Source: Pseudevernia furfuracea (Eukaryota; Ascomycota; Lecanoromycetes; Lecanorales; Parmeliaceae). Taken from it: a DNA stretch of 64,000 nucleotides. The notes under the pieces were generated by a model. The model searched no databases. It was not told the DNA's origin and saw only the letters and a program-made list of their open reading frames with translations. The DNA is taken from assembly GCA_022315425.1 (NCBI GenBank), contig JAIUPT010000036.1, positions 1,116,001-1,180,000 of the forward strand. The letters run 5' to 3'. Both the position numbers and the translations under genes were made by a program. Of this stretch, positions 1 through 11,997 are shown piece by piece; within the stretch, counting starts at the first letter, position 1; every line of letters starts with the position of its first letter.

Positions 1-142
1 TATTCTGCGGTAATTCTCTATATTCTGCTCCCTGTCACCTCTGCTCGCTGGTGAAGTATGTACAACGTTGATATATGAGTCTTGAAAAGCGCCACCTTTC
101 CTGCCCCTGACCCCTCGGTTATGGCGAAGCGCCGACAGAGCC

Positions 143-1713
143 TCAAGCACCTTCCTCCTGTGCTTCCCCAGACTCCTCATCATCCCACCCCCCCTCCATC
201 ACCTCAGCAAACTCGTACTGAGAAATGCCGCCGGTCCACCTACCCCTTGCCCCCAGCCTCGGTGCCTCACCCGGGTTACCTCGAGCCATCCACAGGTTCC
301 TGAACTGCTCTTGCAGCATGCCCCATTGAGAGAAGTAATTGTCTCCTGGGTTCGTCGGCTGCGGCTCTTGTCCGGTAAGATCCGAGAAATGCTCCCTTGT
401 GTTCTGAAGAGCACCTTGCAATTCGGCTTCCTCTTCAGCATCTGTTGGCTGGTCGTGACGGGAGTCGAGGGGGTCTATGAGGCTGCTAGATACGCTGCTT
501 TCGTCAACAGTATCATCCTCGGAGGGTTGGTCCCGAGCTTGAGCCTCCTCAACGGCTTCGTCACCATCTGCATCGTCGGTGGAGTCGTCATCGTCGCCGC
601 TAGCCGCAGCAGCCGGATCCAAAGACCCTGCATCTGCAGGCCCTGAACTCGGCCCTGCAACTGTACTGCTTGTGCCAGCTGCCGTCCTCTTGATCTTGTC
701 AATGCGTTCTTGGCGAGTAGGAGCTTTGCTTTTCTTGTCCTCGTTCAAACCGATCAGGGCGTATTGTGCCCTTTGTTCAGGAGTCAGATCTTTATCCGTG
801 GCTCGATTTCGATTTATCTGATCCTGTGTTCGGAGGCTGTGCATGAACGTGGTCTGCTGGTCTCTGCCTTTCTTCAACATCCAGCTGATAAGTCCGGCCT
901 TTGTTCGGGCATTGCTCGCCCGCTTCGACAGAGCTCGCCTGCCATACACGGGTTCCTTCCCTTTAGCCCCGTCTTTCGTCCACTCTCGTGCTTCGATATC
1001 GCGCAGCTCGAGGCGATCGTCGTGTCTCATCCACGCTTCTATCCTCAATCCCTCGACCTGAGAAGATATGGTCAGAGGGATCCGGAAGTTGCGGATCGGC
1101 TTGTTGTCCCAGTCGAGAACAACACGCCCCTTGTACTTCAGCACCCCAATATCATAAGGGGGCCTCGTGAAAGGGGTTGGACGATTCCAGAGGGTGAGTT
1201 CGTCGGGCCAGTGCCGGCGATCGGTCATGTCCCATGTGGTCTGGGTGCTCTCCACGGCGGTGATATCCAAAGGATCCTCGCCAGCTGCGGGCTGTCCGTG
1301 GACTATAAACTTGTCAGCCTGATCCTTCGAAAAGCTCCACACAAACAAACCGTATCTGAGGCCTCCTTTCCTTCCCTTCTTCAACAACTGCTCCCAAATC
1401 TCGTGGTGCTTGACAGGGGTCTTCGCACTACCGTCTTCTCCATCCTCATCTTCATCCTCGCTACTCTCATCCTCCTCAGCCGAGCCGTCGTCGTCCGCTT
1501 GTGGCTCTCTGTTAGACAACGGGGCCCTTTGGGGCTCTTGAGTGCTCGCCGCTGCTTCCCCTGTTCAAGAAAATGCGCTTAGCTAACAGCAATCGTTGAT
1601 GTCGCCCAATTTTTCAAAGATGAAATCTTACCTGAAGCACGTCTTGCGGCTCTTGCGGCTCTCTCTGCGCGAGCCTCACGGTTCGCCTGTGTTGCTGGCC
1701 CTGGTCCAGACAT
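143..1713 (-). CDS. Unrecognised acidic protein, paralogue A of a two-member local family
   Basis: I do not recognise this family. The long frame 1560..143 has no ATG at its head. It is completed by a small first exon 1713..1632 (starts MSGPGPATQ), joined across a 71-bp intron (1561..1631, GTAAG donor, GAACAG acceptor, phase 1), giving about 499 residues. The N-terminus is Arg/Ala-rich and is followed by an acidic Asp/Glu/Ser stretch. A conserved core follows (HHEIWEQLL, LDITAV, LTLW, PIRNFRIPLTISS, EAWMRHD, NRATDKDLT), then a long acidic Ser/Asp linker and a conserved C-terminal block (EHFSDLTG, YFSQWGMLQ, RWTGGI). The core and C-terminal blocks recur in the gene at 5121..6733, with the first intron at the same place and phase. 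No signal peptide or membrane segment is visible. It lies in repeat-rich DNA, which suggests a lineage-specific or mobile-associated family (inference). Confidence 0.7.
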
Positions 1714-2765
1714 TGTTTCTGAGGTTTCGAGTTGATGAGGATGGCAACTCGAAAGAGATTCCGATTTTGACTTGGTGGGATCTCGACTTGGTCAAGAGAG
1801 ATCCAGGGACGGCACGTTCAAGAATATGTCTTGACTTAGTGAAGATCTCAACAGAGTAAGATGCGATCTCCAGATGTCAAGTAGCAGAGGATGCTTTGTG
1901 GACAAGATCTGCTCAGGAAGTTCTTGAAGATGATATGTAGAAGAGAAGGTGGTGGGAGGACGGGAAATTATAGGCCCTTAGGAGGCAGAAATTCATCTGC
2001 GTTTAGAGCTTCATCTGCTAAACGCAGATGAATATATATGTATAGTGACGGATATGTTAACACAACGGCTTAGTGACACTGGAAAGCACAATGACACAAA
2101 CGGCACAGTGACATTGCAGCCCGTAATGAACAAAACCATATAGTGACACTGGAGCCGGTAATGCCGGGATCTACAATCACATAAACGGGGCAATGAATAA
2201 AGATGATTAGTGACTAAAAGGACAGCAAGTCACGGCAAGAACAACCAGTGCCATTATAAACTTGTGGTCTTCAAGCCATGGCATGTTGGTTGTATAGTTT
2301 TAGGTGGCTTAGAGGCTGCAAATCACTGACTATTTATAGGCCTGCATGATTGCATTGTATCACACTTTGGATTGGCAGCTAACAGACAGTGACATCCATG
2401 ATAGCTAGATCTTGTATTCCTTTTTAGGGTAAGTTACAACAAAGTCCGGCAGTGACAATCAGCAGTGACAATCAGCAGTGACATCAGAAACAAGCAATGA
2501 GGAGATGCAATTCATTGCATTTGTATCAGAGTTTGAGTTAGCAACCGGCACAACAGTGACAATAATGGGTTGATGTGATTGCATTATATCACACTATGGG
2601 CTAGCAAGCTATGAGTGATGACACACATAAATTACTACTTAAAATTGTATTATACCATACTATGGCTTGACAACTAATGTGACAGTGATCTTAGTACTTC
2701 ATCGACAGCCGGGTCCTGCATTCCTTTTCAAGGTAAGGAACAACAAGAACCAGCACCAGGTCTCG

Positions 2766-3136
2766 AGCGAAATAAATTGCAGAGAGGCTAAATTTTCCCG
2801 CACACAAATTTCTTTCAAATCTCTATCAACTATCATTATGGGTACTCGTAAAGGCCAACGCAAAGACACAAAATACCCCCGTACTCTTCGTATTCCTCAA
2901 AAACCCAGACATAGGCCTGCAGGCTATCCCGGGACCCCTCGAAGTCACAATTCCCCTCACACTCCTGACCGTCCAATCAAGATCCACAAAGCATGCCTAT
3001 GAGACTCAAAGATGGAATGCGACTAGAAGGAGGGATGACAGGTCACTAGATAGCTGTAAATAGTAGTAGAAAAATTACCTGTTTCTCTTGGTGGTTGCAT
3101 GCGCGAAATTTAGCCTCCCTGCAATTTCTTTCGCTC
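2766..3136. repeat. Inverted repeat pair (about 33-bp arms)
   Basis: The segment near 2766-2798 (reading GAGCGAAATAAATTGCAG and on through GAGGCTAAATTT) is matched in reverse complement at about 3105-3136, with only about two differences. The arms enclose roughly 300 bp with a short open frame starting at 2838 (MGTRKGQRK, rich in Lys/Pro/His). It could be an old hairpin-type insertion or an inverted duplication of a retroelement leader. No transposase is visible. Confidence 0.45.
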
Positions 3137-3150
3137 CCACCACCGAGCAG

Positions 3151-3629
3151 GTGCCGACAGAAGTCTGAAACCCGAGGCTCGCTTAATTTAGGAACATCAA
3201 AAAAAAATCACACATTCATAAGTACCTCTGCGCATGTGATTCTGATGGAATTCAGCCAATCATAGGCCGTTCCGCCCGCACTAGCGTGCCTTTTAGCGTG
3301 GCGCTAGTGGGCGACTCTTGTCTATCCTTCTCCTTCTCTTCCTTCTTATCCACTACATGTTTTCTACATAGTCATGCAATAGAGTCGTTCTATTAGCCAC
3401 CCAATACAAGACCTCATAGCTGTCATATATTCCAACAGATTCCCACACCATTATTACTTGCTCACAATAATCTTGTAAAAAAGACGCGTAGATAGTTTCG
3501 AGTCTCCTCTCTTACCTACATCATCAAGTTTGAAGTCAATAAATTAGCTCTGGACTGCGTTGGGAGTCCAATGTAAGAAGACCAGTTATTGCGGGTAAAC
3601 CCCGGGGTTTCAGACTTTCTGTCGACACC
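3151..3629. repeat. Second inverted repeat pair; possible remnant of a copia-like LTR
   Basis: About 27 bp at 3151-3177 (GTGCCGACAGAAGTCTGAAA and on) is the near reverse complement of 3601-3629 (GGTTTCAGACTTTCTGTCGA and on). Read on the minus strand, the interval from about 3436 downward begins TGTTGGAATATATGACAG, a typical TGTTGGAA start for copia-class LTRs, and runs to the CTGTCGGCA of the left arm. A solo or rearranged LTR is the best guess. No coding domain, primer site or target duplication was found, so the call is tentative. Confidence 0.35.
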
Positions 3630-5120
3630 CTGGTGCAGTAGTGATAGTAGTAGTAGTGATATTAGAAACCAGCAATGATAAGATATCATTCATCGCAAGT
3701 GCATCATGATTTGAGTCGGGAGCCCGCAACATAGTGACAATCATGGGGTTGGTAGGATTGCATTGTGTTATAGCAAAGGTTGGTAGCCAACACAACAGTG
3801 ACACACTAACACTCCATCATAGCTACTGTTGAAGTAGAGGAAGAGACCGCAATCCCAAAGATGGGCATCTTCTACCGGGAACTATCCTAAATACAAGACA
3901 TGTTCTCAGCGGAAACATCCCGAATACTGTGTCACAAGTTGCGTATTTCCAAGGCCTTATGCTATTGTCCTAACACCTATCAGGGGTATTATCCCCTTTG
4001 AACGTCATCGCTGAAGAAACATCGTTGAGTAAAAGTGGCAAGCACCACGCGTATCTTCTCCTTTGAACGCCACATCAGGAAAGGGAACCTGCCTTAGATA
4101 CACGTATAATAACGGGTATCTACCTCGTCGAATCTACCTCGTCGATCTAGCTAATTAGACTCTTACTGCCATGCGCTGACGGCAGTGACGGATTGTTTTG
4201 AGAACGAGTTTTGTATTCCTTTTTTAGGTAATGACAGGGGAAGTCGTAGTGATTTTGAGGTACTATGTCTATATGGTCTTGACTGCTGGAGTTGGTAGCC
4301 CGTAACATTAGTGATGGTTAGGGGTTAAAATACCAATGTGTTGTAGCATGCTTTGGGCTAGCGATCTATGCAACGAGGAGATTGATGCTCAATTTCTTTG
4401 CGGTTTTGCGGCTCGTTTTTGAGTTGACAGCTAGCAGAAGAGCGAAGGTTATGGCATGAGTTCATTATATGGTATCAGGTCCTTAGGCCGGCAGTTCACA
4501 TTGCGGCGAGTGTTATGGGACAATATCCATACGCCGCAGCGTGTTTTGGGCAGATAGCCTGTGCGATGAGGAAATTGATGCTCAATGCCATTGCATCTCT
4601 GGTCCTTTCTCAGAAACATTTTCTTACCTATTAATGAGGTTGACTACCAGCTAAAGAAAAAGCGACTTTTGCTCATGAGGTAAAGTATTGTTGAGCACCT
4701 TTCGATATCGGACCTTGTACAGTTGGATGAGTAGAGTATGCCCCCGCAGAAAGCCAACTTTTTGGTAGGTTGAACTGGAAACGGCATTGGGAGCAGAGAA
4801 GGCACACTCCTACCCTAGACTCGCTAGGAAAATGCCTTCCATGAAAGGGCGAGCAACTTTGTTGACAACATGCTTTGCCGCTTCTATAGCCTGCGATGGG
4901 ACAGGCATTTATGGCAATACTAATGGTGATTGGATTCGGAGCTGATAGCAAGCTGAGGGCTCGCGGAAATCAAAACGTTAGACGACTCAAAACATGCTCC
5001 ATCTACCTCTTGGACGCCAAGATTCTCCGCTAAACCATTATTCTCCGACTAAAATTAGGCAGTGCTATCACGAGACTACTCAGAGTCGCCAAAATCGTTG
5101 TCAGAACCTTGATCAGGTTC

Positions 5121-6733
5121 CTACTCGGAATCATCCCCCGAACCCTCCCCAGAACCCTCCTCAGAGTCCTCGTCACTTGTGGAACCCCTTCGACCCCGGT
5201 GGCTCCCAGTAGGGTGGCTGTGAGAGTTACACCAAGTATCCCTCACTGATCGCCAGGTTCCATCCGGCCCAAGGTAAGCAGTGCCCTCTTGAGTGTCCTC
5301 CATGTATTTGAGAAACATCTCACCCTCTCTGTCTCTCTTCTCATCTCCCACCTGTATCTCCGAGTCCCAGCGGTCAATGCCACCTGTCCATGCGCCATGC
5401 TTGAAGAGAAGTGGTGTCTCCTCTGCTGGCCGTTGGGACTTCCAGATGGGTGCAAACTGCGCCTGAAGCGCATTCCATTGTGAGGAGTAGCTCTCGGCGG
5501 GTTTAGTGGGTTTCGGGGTTCGTCCAGTGAGCCTCCTGAAATGCTCGACTGTTTCTTTGAGGGCGTCTCCAAGAATATATGACTCTTTGCACGTTTGCGG
5601 CACGTCTTCACGTGAGTCTGGTAGAGTTTGCGCTCGTGTTGGAGTCGTTGGAGTAGCCGGTGGCGATTGAGGAGCTGGAGGTGGGCGATGACGACCAGTT
5701 GGTCGAGAGATAGGCGTGACAGTGGCGGCAGATGCAGGAACATTTGCAGGAGTGCTAACACTCGCACTTGCACTCGAGTCGGCGGCACCGTTAACTGGGC
5801 CCCTCTTGCTGAGCTCCTTGAGAGCAGCGAGTTGGTCGGCCGTCAGATTCCGATCAGTGGCACGGTTACTCGCTCTCTGCGCCCCCGTACGTAGCGAGTC
5901 CATGTAACCTCTGGCTGCAAGTCTGGTAGGTTCATTGGGTGAACGGAATGAGATAAGTCCAGACTTCACCCTAAAGGCATTCGCTCGATCCGTGAGATCT
6001 CCCCGTTTAAACAATGGCTGCCGACCATTTGGTGTGTTCCGTGTCCGGAGTCTTGCACGGATATCGTCAATGCGCAGACGGCGCATGTCCTGTCGGATCC
6101 AGGTCTCGAGCCGGAAGCCTTTGACGGCAGAAGAGATTGTAAGGGGCAGATTCCGAAAGGCTCTTATTGGGCTGCCGGCGTAGTCGAGGATCAGCCTCCT
6201 GTTGAAGAGCAGGAAACCAATGGGGTAGGTGGGAGCTGATCCAGGGGGCTCAGACCACAGAGTAAGGATTGGGGCTCTGTGAGCTCGAGTGGAACTCCAG
6301 TCACGCTGGCCTGGGTGGAAAGAAGTGATATCCATAGAGTCGATACCATGGTCTGGCGGCTCGTAGGCTGTACATCCTCCGAAGTAGGAAGGATGGGAGA
6401 TATATACTGTATTCCCCTTGGCTACTCATTAGGTTCACTAAGCGCTCGTAGATCTCATGATGGTAAACTGGTTGTTTCCCCCGTTCACTCCGCGCTACCC
6501 TCGTCTCGGTGACTTGGTCTGCATCTTCGCTGTCTCCGTCTTTTCCTCCTTCTTCCACCAAGTCAATCATCTCTACATCATCACCATCTCCCACTTCCCC
6601 TGTTCGAGACGACATTGTTAATTTTATCTCATTGGTGTTAAGTGGGAGGAGAATTACCATCATTAGTCACATTGACACAGTCTCTCGAAGATGAGATACT
6701 TGACCCAACAGCTCTCCTTGTAGATGTAGGCAT
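5121..6733 (-). CDS. Unrecognised protein, paralogue B (possible frameshift or extra intron)
   Basis: This is a clear paralogue of the gene at 143..1713. Matching blocks are HHEIYERL, MDITSFHPG, LTLW, PIRAFRNLPLTISS, LETWIRQD, NRATDRNLT, EHFRRLTG, YSSQWNALQ and AWTGGI, in the same order. Exon 1 is modelled as 6733..6658 (starts MPTSTRRAV), then a 58-bp phase-1 intron (6600..6657) whose acceptor, GAACAG before GGGAAG, is identical to that of paralogue A. A start at the later ATG in MSSRTGEV is the alternative. The reading frame changes between about 6430 and 6360. Either a 58-bp intron (6368..6425, GTAGCC donor, TACAG acceptor) restores the frame, or the gene carries a frameshift. Homology of the GEYSIYLPSF stretch to paralogue A favours the frameshift. 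The middle is Pro/Ser/Ala-rich and the C-terminus is acidic. Confidence 0.6.
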
Positions 6734-9488
6734 CTCAGTCAAGTTGCAAGATGTTTGCTTGAATGAGATGTAGTGAGAGACAGTAAAGACTTAAACAGAG
6801 TGAGCTAGACGGGTCAAATCCGAGATAGCAAGATCAGTCAGTGTTCTTGGGATATTGTGTGTGTAAACAGTTAAGATTATGGCATTCGAGGAAGTGATTG
6901 TGTAGGTGTGTTCCTCGAAATGGTTAATCTTGAAGAAGAAGAAACCGTTGATGTGTTTACCGAGTGTAGAGGAACAAGGGTGCCCAAATTTATAGTGTGT
7001 TGTTGCTGCTTTGCGTGACTGCTTTCACTTTGCTTCACAGAAGGCGTATGAATCATCTTTATATATGTATATCTTGCTTCACCAAAGGCGTCTTGCTTCA
7101 CCGTCCCGGACTGAACTAGCTGCCAATCATTCTTCACTCTGTATATGCAGTCAGTACAATATCAACATCAACGGCGATAGTCCCGCAATTACGTCCATGT
7201 CTGAAGGCAAAGTTTCTCTTGCTGTGTTCCATAGACTTCCTCATCTGGGGCTTTGGGCAAGGAGTCCATATGACCTACTAGAGTGTTTATATAGCCCCGT
7301 ATACCCTATCATCTGAGATAGAGAATCAGTAACCTGCACTGATTATGAGCTTTGGGAAGAGTTGATAAAGCTGTCTTTGCCTTCTCAGTATTGTTGGAGA
7401 GTTCGTTGGGAGCTAAAGACCCTAAAGGTGCCAATGCTGTTTAATTGGCAATGGACTCTCTCTATGTATTCATTGGCCCCTCAATTCTTATCCTTCACCA
7501 CATAAGAGCATTCTTGTTATTGCTCCATCACTTCGTATTACGAGGTGTTTCCGCGTGATAGGTTCCAAGTTTCCTGCTATCCCTCTGGCTCGACAACGGT
7601 GACGCGTCAGGGAAAAAAGGTACATGAAAAGATTCTTGCAGGCTCGGAATTTCTAGTAAGCTATCAAATTCAGCATGACCAGTCGAGAAGCCTGATGACC
7701 TTGTAACGGGACAATAAGTCGTTCCAGTCTGTCTTCACTGTCTTTTGACAGTCATATTGAAACACTCTTATGTTAGAGTAGTGGGGAATGAAAGATCTAC
7801 GTCGGATTTTTCAACTCGTTTATCAAATTCAAGACATACTAATACAATCTGAAAGCGTCGATAGATTCAAAGTCAGGTAATCCGATTCACCTAGAAAACG
7901 AATTAATGAAGACCACGAGACTCCCAACATGCTATTTTGACTCACTCACGTCTTTGCAGAAATCTATCTTCCTGTTTCTCGCACAGTACGCATCAATTCC
8001 TAAACCCCGGGTCCACTTCGTGTGACAGGGGTTTTTATCTGTTTTTTCTTCAGCAGTCGTGATGGTCATGGCACATTGTCGATCCCTAGATCTTGAATTA
8101 GCAGCTTTTCGGAGGGTGCAGGTCTACACTCTCCAACAGGTTTCTGCAAGACGTCTCTGTGAGTGGGGGCATACTCCCGTATCATTATCCCTTACTAAAT
8201 ACAAACAGCCTGTGGGCTGATATCCCTATGTCGACTTCCAGACTGTCGTCATTGTCCGAGTAGTCACAAAATATGTATCGTAGTAGTGACCTACTGAATT
8301 CATTAGCTCTTCCCGTCCCCTTATCTGGCCAACCCGGCCCGCATCTGTATCTGACTAGCGCGAGCACGGTTTCCTCTGTCTCTTCTAAGATCCACGCGAA
8401 TTAAAGATCTGCTTTTGGCCAAGGGCATCTATTCGTCAACCATGCGCCCACCGGGTTTTACCTCAGAACATTGACTGTTGTAGTGGAACTGAGACAAAGG
8501 GACATCGTACTGTCTCCCGGCTTTCGGTCGCCCCGGAAGAGTTATCTCGTTGCAGACCCGGCGGCAACGGCCATGCTGTGCACCGCTGGTCGCAGCTTAC
8601 TTCATTATCACCGCATGGGCTCCAGTTGTCAACCCGCCAATGAAGCACACCATTATCTAGTTGGAGATACCGTCTATTAAGTGCGTGGAAGACAATGAAA
8701 ATTCCAACGGGTATATTCTACTCGACGAATATCATTGACCTCGCAGTGATAACAATGATAGGGAACTGCCGGTAGGACTCAGGGGCCTGATCATAACAAA
8801 GATACGGGTTTCAGGACGAAGGCCGCTCTGAGCGAATTGCTTGGGAATGAAAAAAGAAGAAAACATGTTGCGATGAACGAAGGACAGGCCCTCTGCGAAG
8901 TAAGGATTGCTGACAAAGGCATTGGTACAAAGAGTGACATGACTGCAAACAGGCGGCGATACACCGCACACGTTGGCAAAGCGGAGATACCTATCGTAGC
9001 CGCGGAAAGCATGTTGCGTCAAAAGTACAATCAAGTTTATAGAGCACACTTCAATTTGAATGAAGAATATTTGACATAGCCTATGGTTAGTGAATGCTCG
9101 AGTTGCCTGCTTTCCACCCAATGTGAGCTTTATTACAACTGTCTTTGTAGATTCCGATGCGATGTGTGGCTCGTAGAAAGGCAACACAAGTAAAGTAGTG
9201 ATTAAAGCAGAAGGCGCTTGTTGCGATGTTTCGTGGGCTTTCGATCGAGCTTTACGTACCTTATTCTAGCGCACAGTAAGCGCGCTAGGACCAACCCGCT
9301 CAAGAGAAAATCTTGACGTGGGAAGATGATTTGAAAGCGCATGTCGATCATTAGCATTGATTCTTTGGAAAGTAGCGTCATCTGTTCTTGCACCATGGGA
9401 TTTTCTCGGATATTCCATGTATTTGCTACCAGTAAAAGCGGACACCAGCACTTCTCCCTTCTAGCACCCTCCTCGCAGCCAACAGTAT
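6734..9488. other. Gene-free spacer, nothing recognised
   Basis: Only short, non-overlapping open frames occur on both strands. None has a recognisable domain, a plausible intron pattern or consistent codon use. I saw no clear repeats, terminal repeats, RNA gene or retroelement domain. Together with 1.7-5.1 kb this makes the first 9 kb unusually gene-poor compared with 9.5-24.5 kb. Confidence 0.5.
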
Positions 9489-10360
9489 CTACCGATTACT
9501 CTTTGCCACCCGCTCCAGCTCATCCTTCTTCTTGATCGCGTAACTGTTGCTGCTTCCCTTTGCCGCATTGATCAATTCCTCAGCCAGACACTCAGCCACG
9601 CTCTTGACGTTTCGGAAAGCTGCCTCGCGGGCACCGATTGTGAGGAGGGCGATGGCTTGGTTAACACGGCGCAAGGGAGAGACATCGACGGCTTGACGGC
9701 GGACGGTACCGGCCGAGCCAATACGGGTGGAGTCTTCGCGAGGGCCGCAGTTGACGATGGCGTCGACGGCGATTTGGATGGGGTTTTGGTCAGTCATTAT
9801 GTGAATCTGAAGGACATTGCGCATTAGTGTCATTCACGGGATTGTAGGAGGAGCCAATGTAGGTTTCTAGAGATGGGGAGAAGGGCAGGCTCACGATTTC
9901 AAAAGCGTGAGCAACGATGCGGACAGCCATGAGCTTCTTGCCGTTGTTGCGGCCGTTCATCATGAGAGAGTTGGTGAGGCGCTCGATAATAGGGCAGTTG
10001 GCCTTGCGGAAGCGCTTGACGGCATAACGGCCAGCGGAGTGCGAGATGTAGACGGGGGAGCGGATTTGGATGTAGTCGCTGTAGGAGAAGATCTAGTCAG
10101 CCAGAACCCTTGCCCTCCAGCCTTACAAAGCCAAAGTGGCGAGAGGAGAGCGTCCAAGATTACAGCATCCACTGCTTCATGCCCTCGCAAGCTTCAGGCG
10201 CCAGATAGGGTACTCACGTCAATGAGATATCTCGGACTTCGACATCTTCGTATGACCACTTGTTGAAGAGCTTGATGGAGCCAATCTCTTCGGTAACATC
10301 TTTGGGCAAAACCATGTACCCGCTTGGGTTTTCTACCTCGACCTCGGCGGTATCAGACAT
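9489..10360 (-). CDS. RPS5: 40S ribosomal protein S5 (uS7)
   Basis: This is a component of the small ribosomal subunit head that binds 18S rRNA near the decoding and exit region. Three exons (10360..10218, 10078..9895, 9806..9489) give 214 residues, normal for fungal uS7. The spliced protein shows the family throughout: SIKLFNKWSYEDVEVRDISL in exon 1, DYIQIRSPVY, GRYAVKRFRKA and LTNSLMMNGRNNGKKLM in exon 2, and NPIQIAVDAIVNCGPREDS and the C-terminal KKKDELERVAKSNR in exon 3. Introns have GTGAGT/GTGAGC donors and CAG acceptors. The ATG at 10360 (MSDTAEVEV) is chosen over an upstream in-frame extension because fungal homologues begin there. It is transcribed divergently from the thioesterase gene, with 307 bp between start codons. 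Confidence 0.97.
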
Positions 10361-10667
10361 GCTGGGCGACTGTTGTTGATGTCCTTGTGTTGCTTCAAGT
10401 CTGGAGGAGTGGTTCAGAGCAATTCGATTTTCGCTTAGCGGAGGTGTGGGCACTAGCTTGCTTTTGGTACTAGCGCAGATCTTTTTATCTAATCTTTTGC
10501 CTCGGCATCTTCGAAGACGACTAATGTATTATTGAGTACGAATGTGGCCGAAAGGATTTTGAGAGCCATCATGGCAAACCTCTTCTTCTACATAAGCATT
10601 GGTTCGCAAAGTAAATTGTTCGTAACTGCGAGCTCTATAGAGTAACAGGAGCAAAGCGCCGCCCACA

Positions 10668-11997
10668 ATGCCAGGCCCAACACTCATAAGACCGCCTCCA
10701 GCGGACACTTCGAAGTCCGCGATGGAGAACGTCCTTGAGCTCTTGATCCTTAGAGACATTGGTCCAGTAAGTACCGAGGGTGGTCAAGGCCAGATTGAGA
10801 CTGACCAATGCTATCTAGGACATCTTCACCAATGCTCGGTAAGACATCCATCTCCCCTGTTGCGCGCGCGTTCCTTCCGTGCGCTGACACGACGTGACCA
10901 GTGAGCTATGGCACCCCCCAGGTGCTCGGGGTATCTACGGCGGCGCAGTCATTGCCCAATGTCTCGCCGCAGCGCAACATACCGTCCCACCTCCGTCTCC
11001 GGCGAACGACAACGCAGTGTTTCTCATTCACAGCATGCATTGCTACTTTGTACTCGCAGGGGATTCGACGATACCAATTCTTTACCACGTAGAGAGGGTA
11101 AGAGAAGGGAGAAGCTTCGTCACAAGGACAGTGCAAGCTAGGCAGAGGGGAAAGTGCATCTTTACCACAACGCTGAGCTTTATGCGTGAGGGTAGTGGTG
11201 GAGAAACAACGGTCGATCATGGCTGGGATATGCCAGAGGGCGTAAGAGAGGGGCTGGAGCAGGTACTGCAAGAAGAGAAGGATGCCGATGACAATGAAGG
11301 TGCGCCTAATGGGGTGGAGGCGGAGGGCCCTTTCGTTTCCAAGAGACTAGGCATAACCAACAGTGGGTAGTCGCCTTGCTAGACTAAGCATTTAGGAATC
11401 GGGAACACAAAGCTGACAATGATTCCCACCAGAGAATTCACCTTACCCACACCACCGAAAACCACAAGCTTGGGTTCAATGCCGCGGCTCTATCTCCGCT
11501 TCTGGCGGCCAGCACGCCCACCTCTCAGCCCTCGCTTACATGTCCGACAGCTGGTTTATCGGCACGGTCTCACGGGCTCATGGTCTCCAGCGCGAGAATC
11601 ATGTTCTCTACAACAGGACCTTCCCACAAAATCAGGATAGCCCGTCTCTAAAACGGCAGGCCGAATCGGAAGCCAGTAAAACGTCCAAGAATACGTTTGA
11701 GACACCCAGACGTTCGATTGGCATGATGCTAAGCTTGGATCATACCATATACTTCCATCGGCCGAGGGAGGTCAAGGCCGATGAGTGGATGTGCACCGAA
11801 ATGGAAACGCCGTGGTCGGGTGAGGGGAGAGGGCTGGTGATGCAGAGAATTTGGAATAAGGAAGGGAGATTGGTGGCTAGCTGTGTACAAGAGGTAAGTC
11901 TTGCACCGATCGCTTCATATCATGTTGGTTGACGCCTGTGTATTAGGGTTTGGTGCGTTTGCAACGAGAAGACCCTACTTCGAAGAGTAAGCTGTAG
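10668..11997 (+). CDS. Peroxisomal acyl-CoA thioesterase II (TesB/Tes1-like)
   Basis: It hydrolyses acyl-CoA to fatty acid and CoA in peroxisomal fatty-acid metabolism. Five exons are modelled: 10668..10766, a 20-bp microexon 10819..10838, 10902..11362, 11433..11893 and 11947..11997, giving 363 residues. Two hot-dog domains are visible. The first has RGIYGGAVIAQCLAAAQ and HSMHCYFVLAGD. The second has HLSALAYMSDSWFIGT, MMLSLDHTIYFHRP and MQRIWNKEGRLVASC. The last exon adds GLVRLQ and ends Ser-Lys-Leu-stop, a classical PTS1 peroxisomal import signal that is only revealed by splicing. Introns have good donors and CTGAC-like branch sites. A second possible start lies at 10722 (MENVLELL). It is divergent from RPS5. 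Confidence 0.93.

Larger units (their letters stand above)
1714..5120. repeat. Gene-free, repeat-rich spacer with degenerate repeat units
   Basis: No convincing gene is present. The stretch is AT-leaning and is built from many diverged copies of short phrases. CAGTGACA/TAGTGACA-type words recur from about 2041 to 2700 and again from 3640 to 4380. A phrase close to TTGTATTCCTTTTTAGG occurs near 2412, 2719 and 4212, each after a GTGAC-rich block. Phrases resembling ATTGCATTGTATCACACTTTGG recur near 2350, 2580 and 3757. This fits an old, decayed tandem or dispersed repeat array interrupted by the inverted-repeat segments annotated separately. 3830-4170 looks different in texture and may be another insertion, but I cannot identify it. 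Confidence 0.5.

Noticed and set aside
3828..4170. Solo LTR starting TGTTGAAGTAG
   Set aside because: The start looks LTR-like but I could not find a matching end or target duplication.
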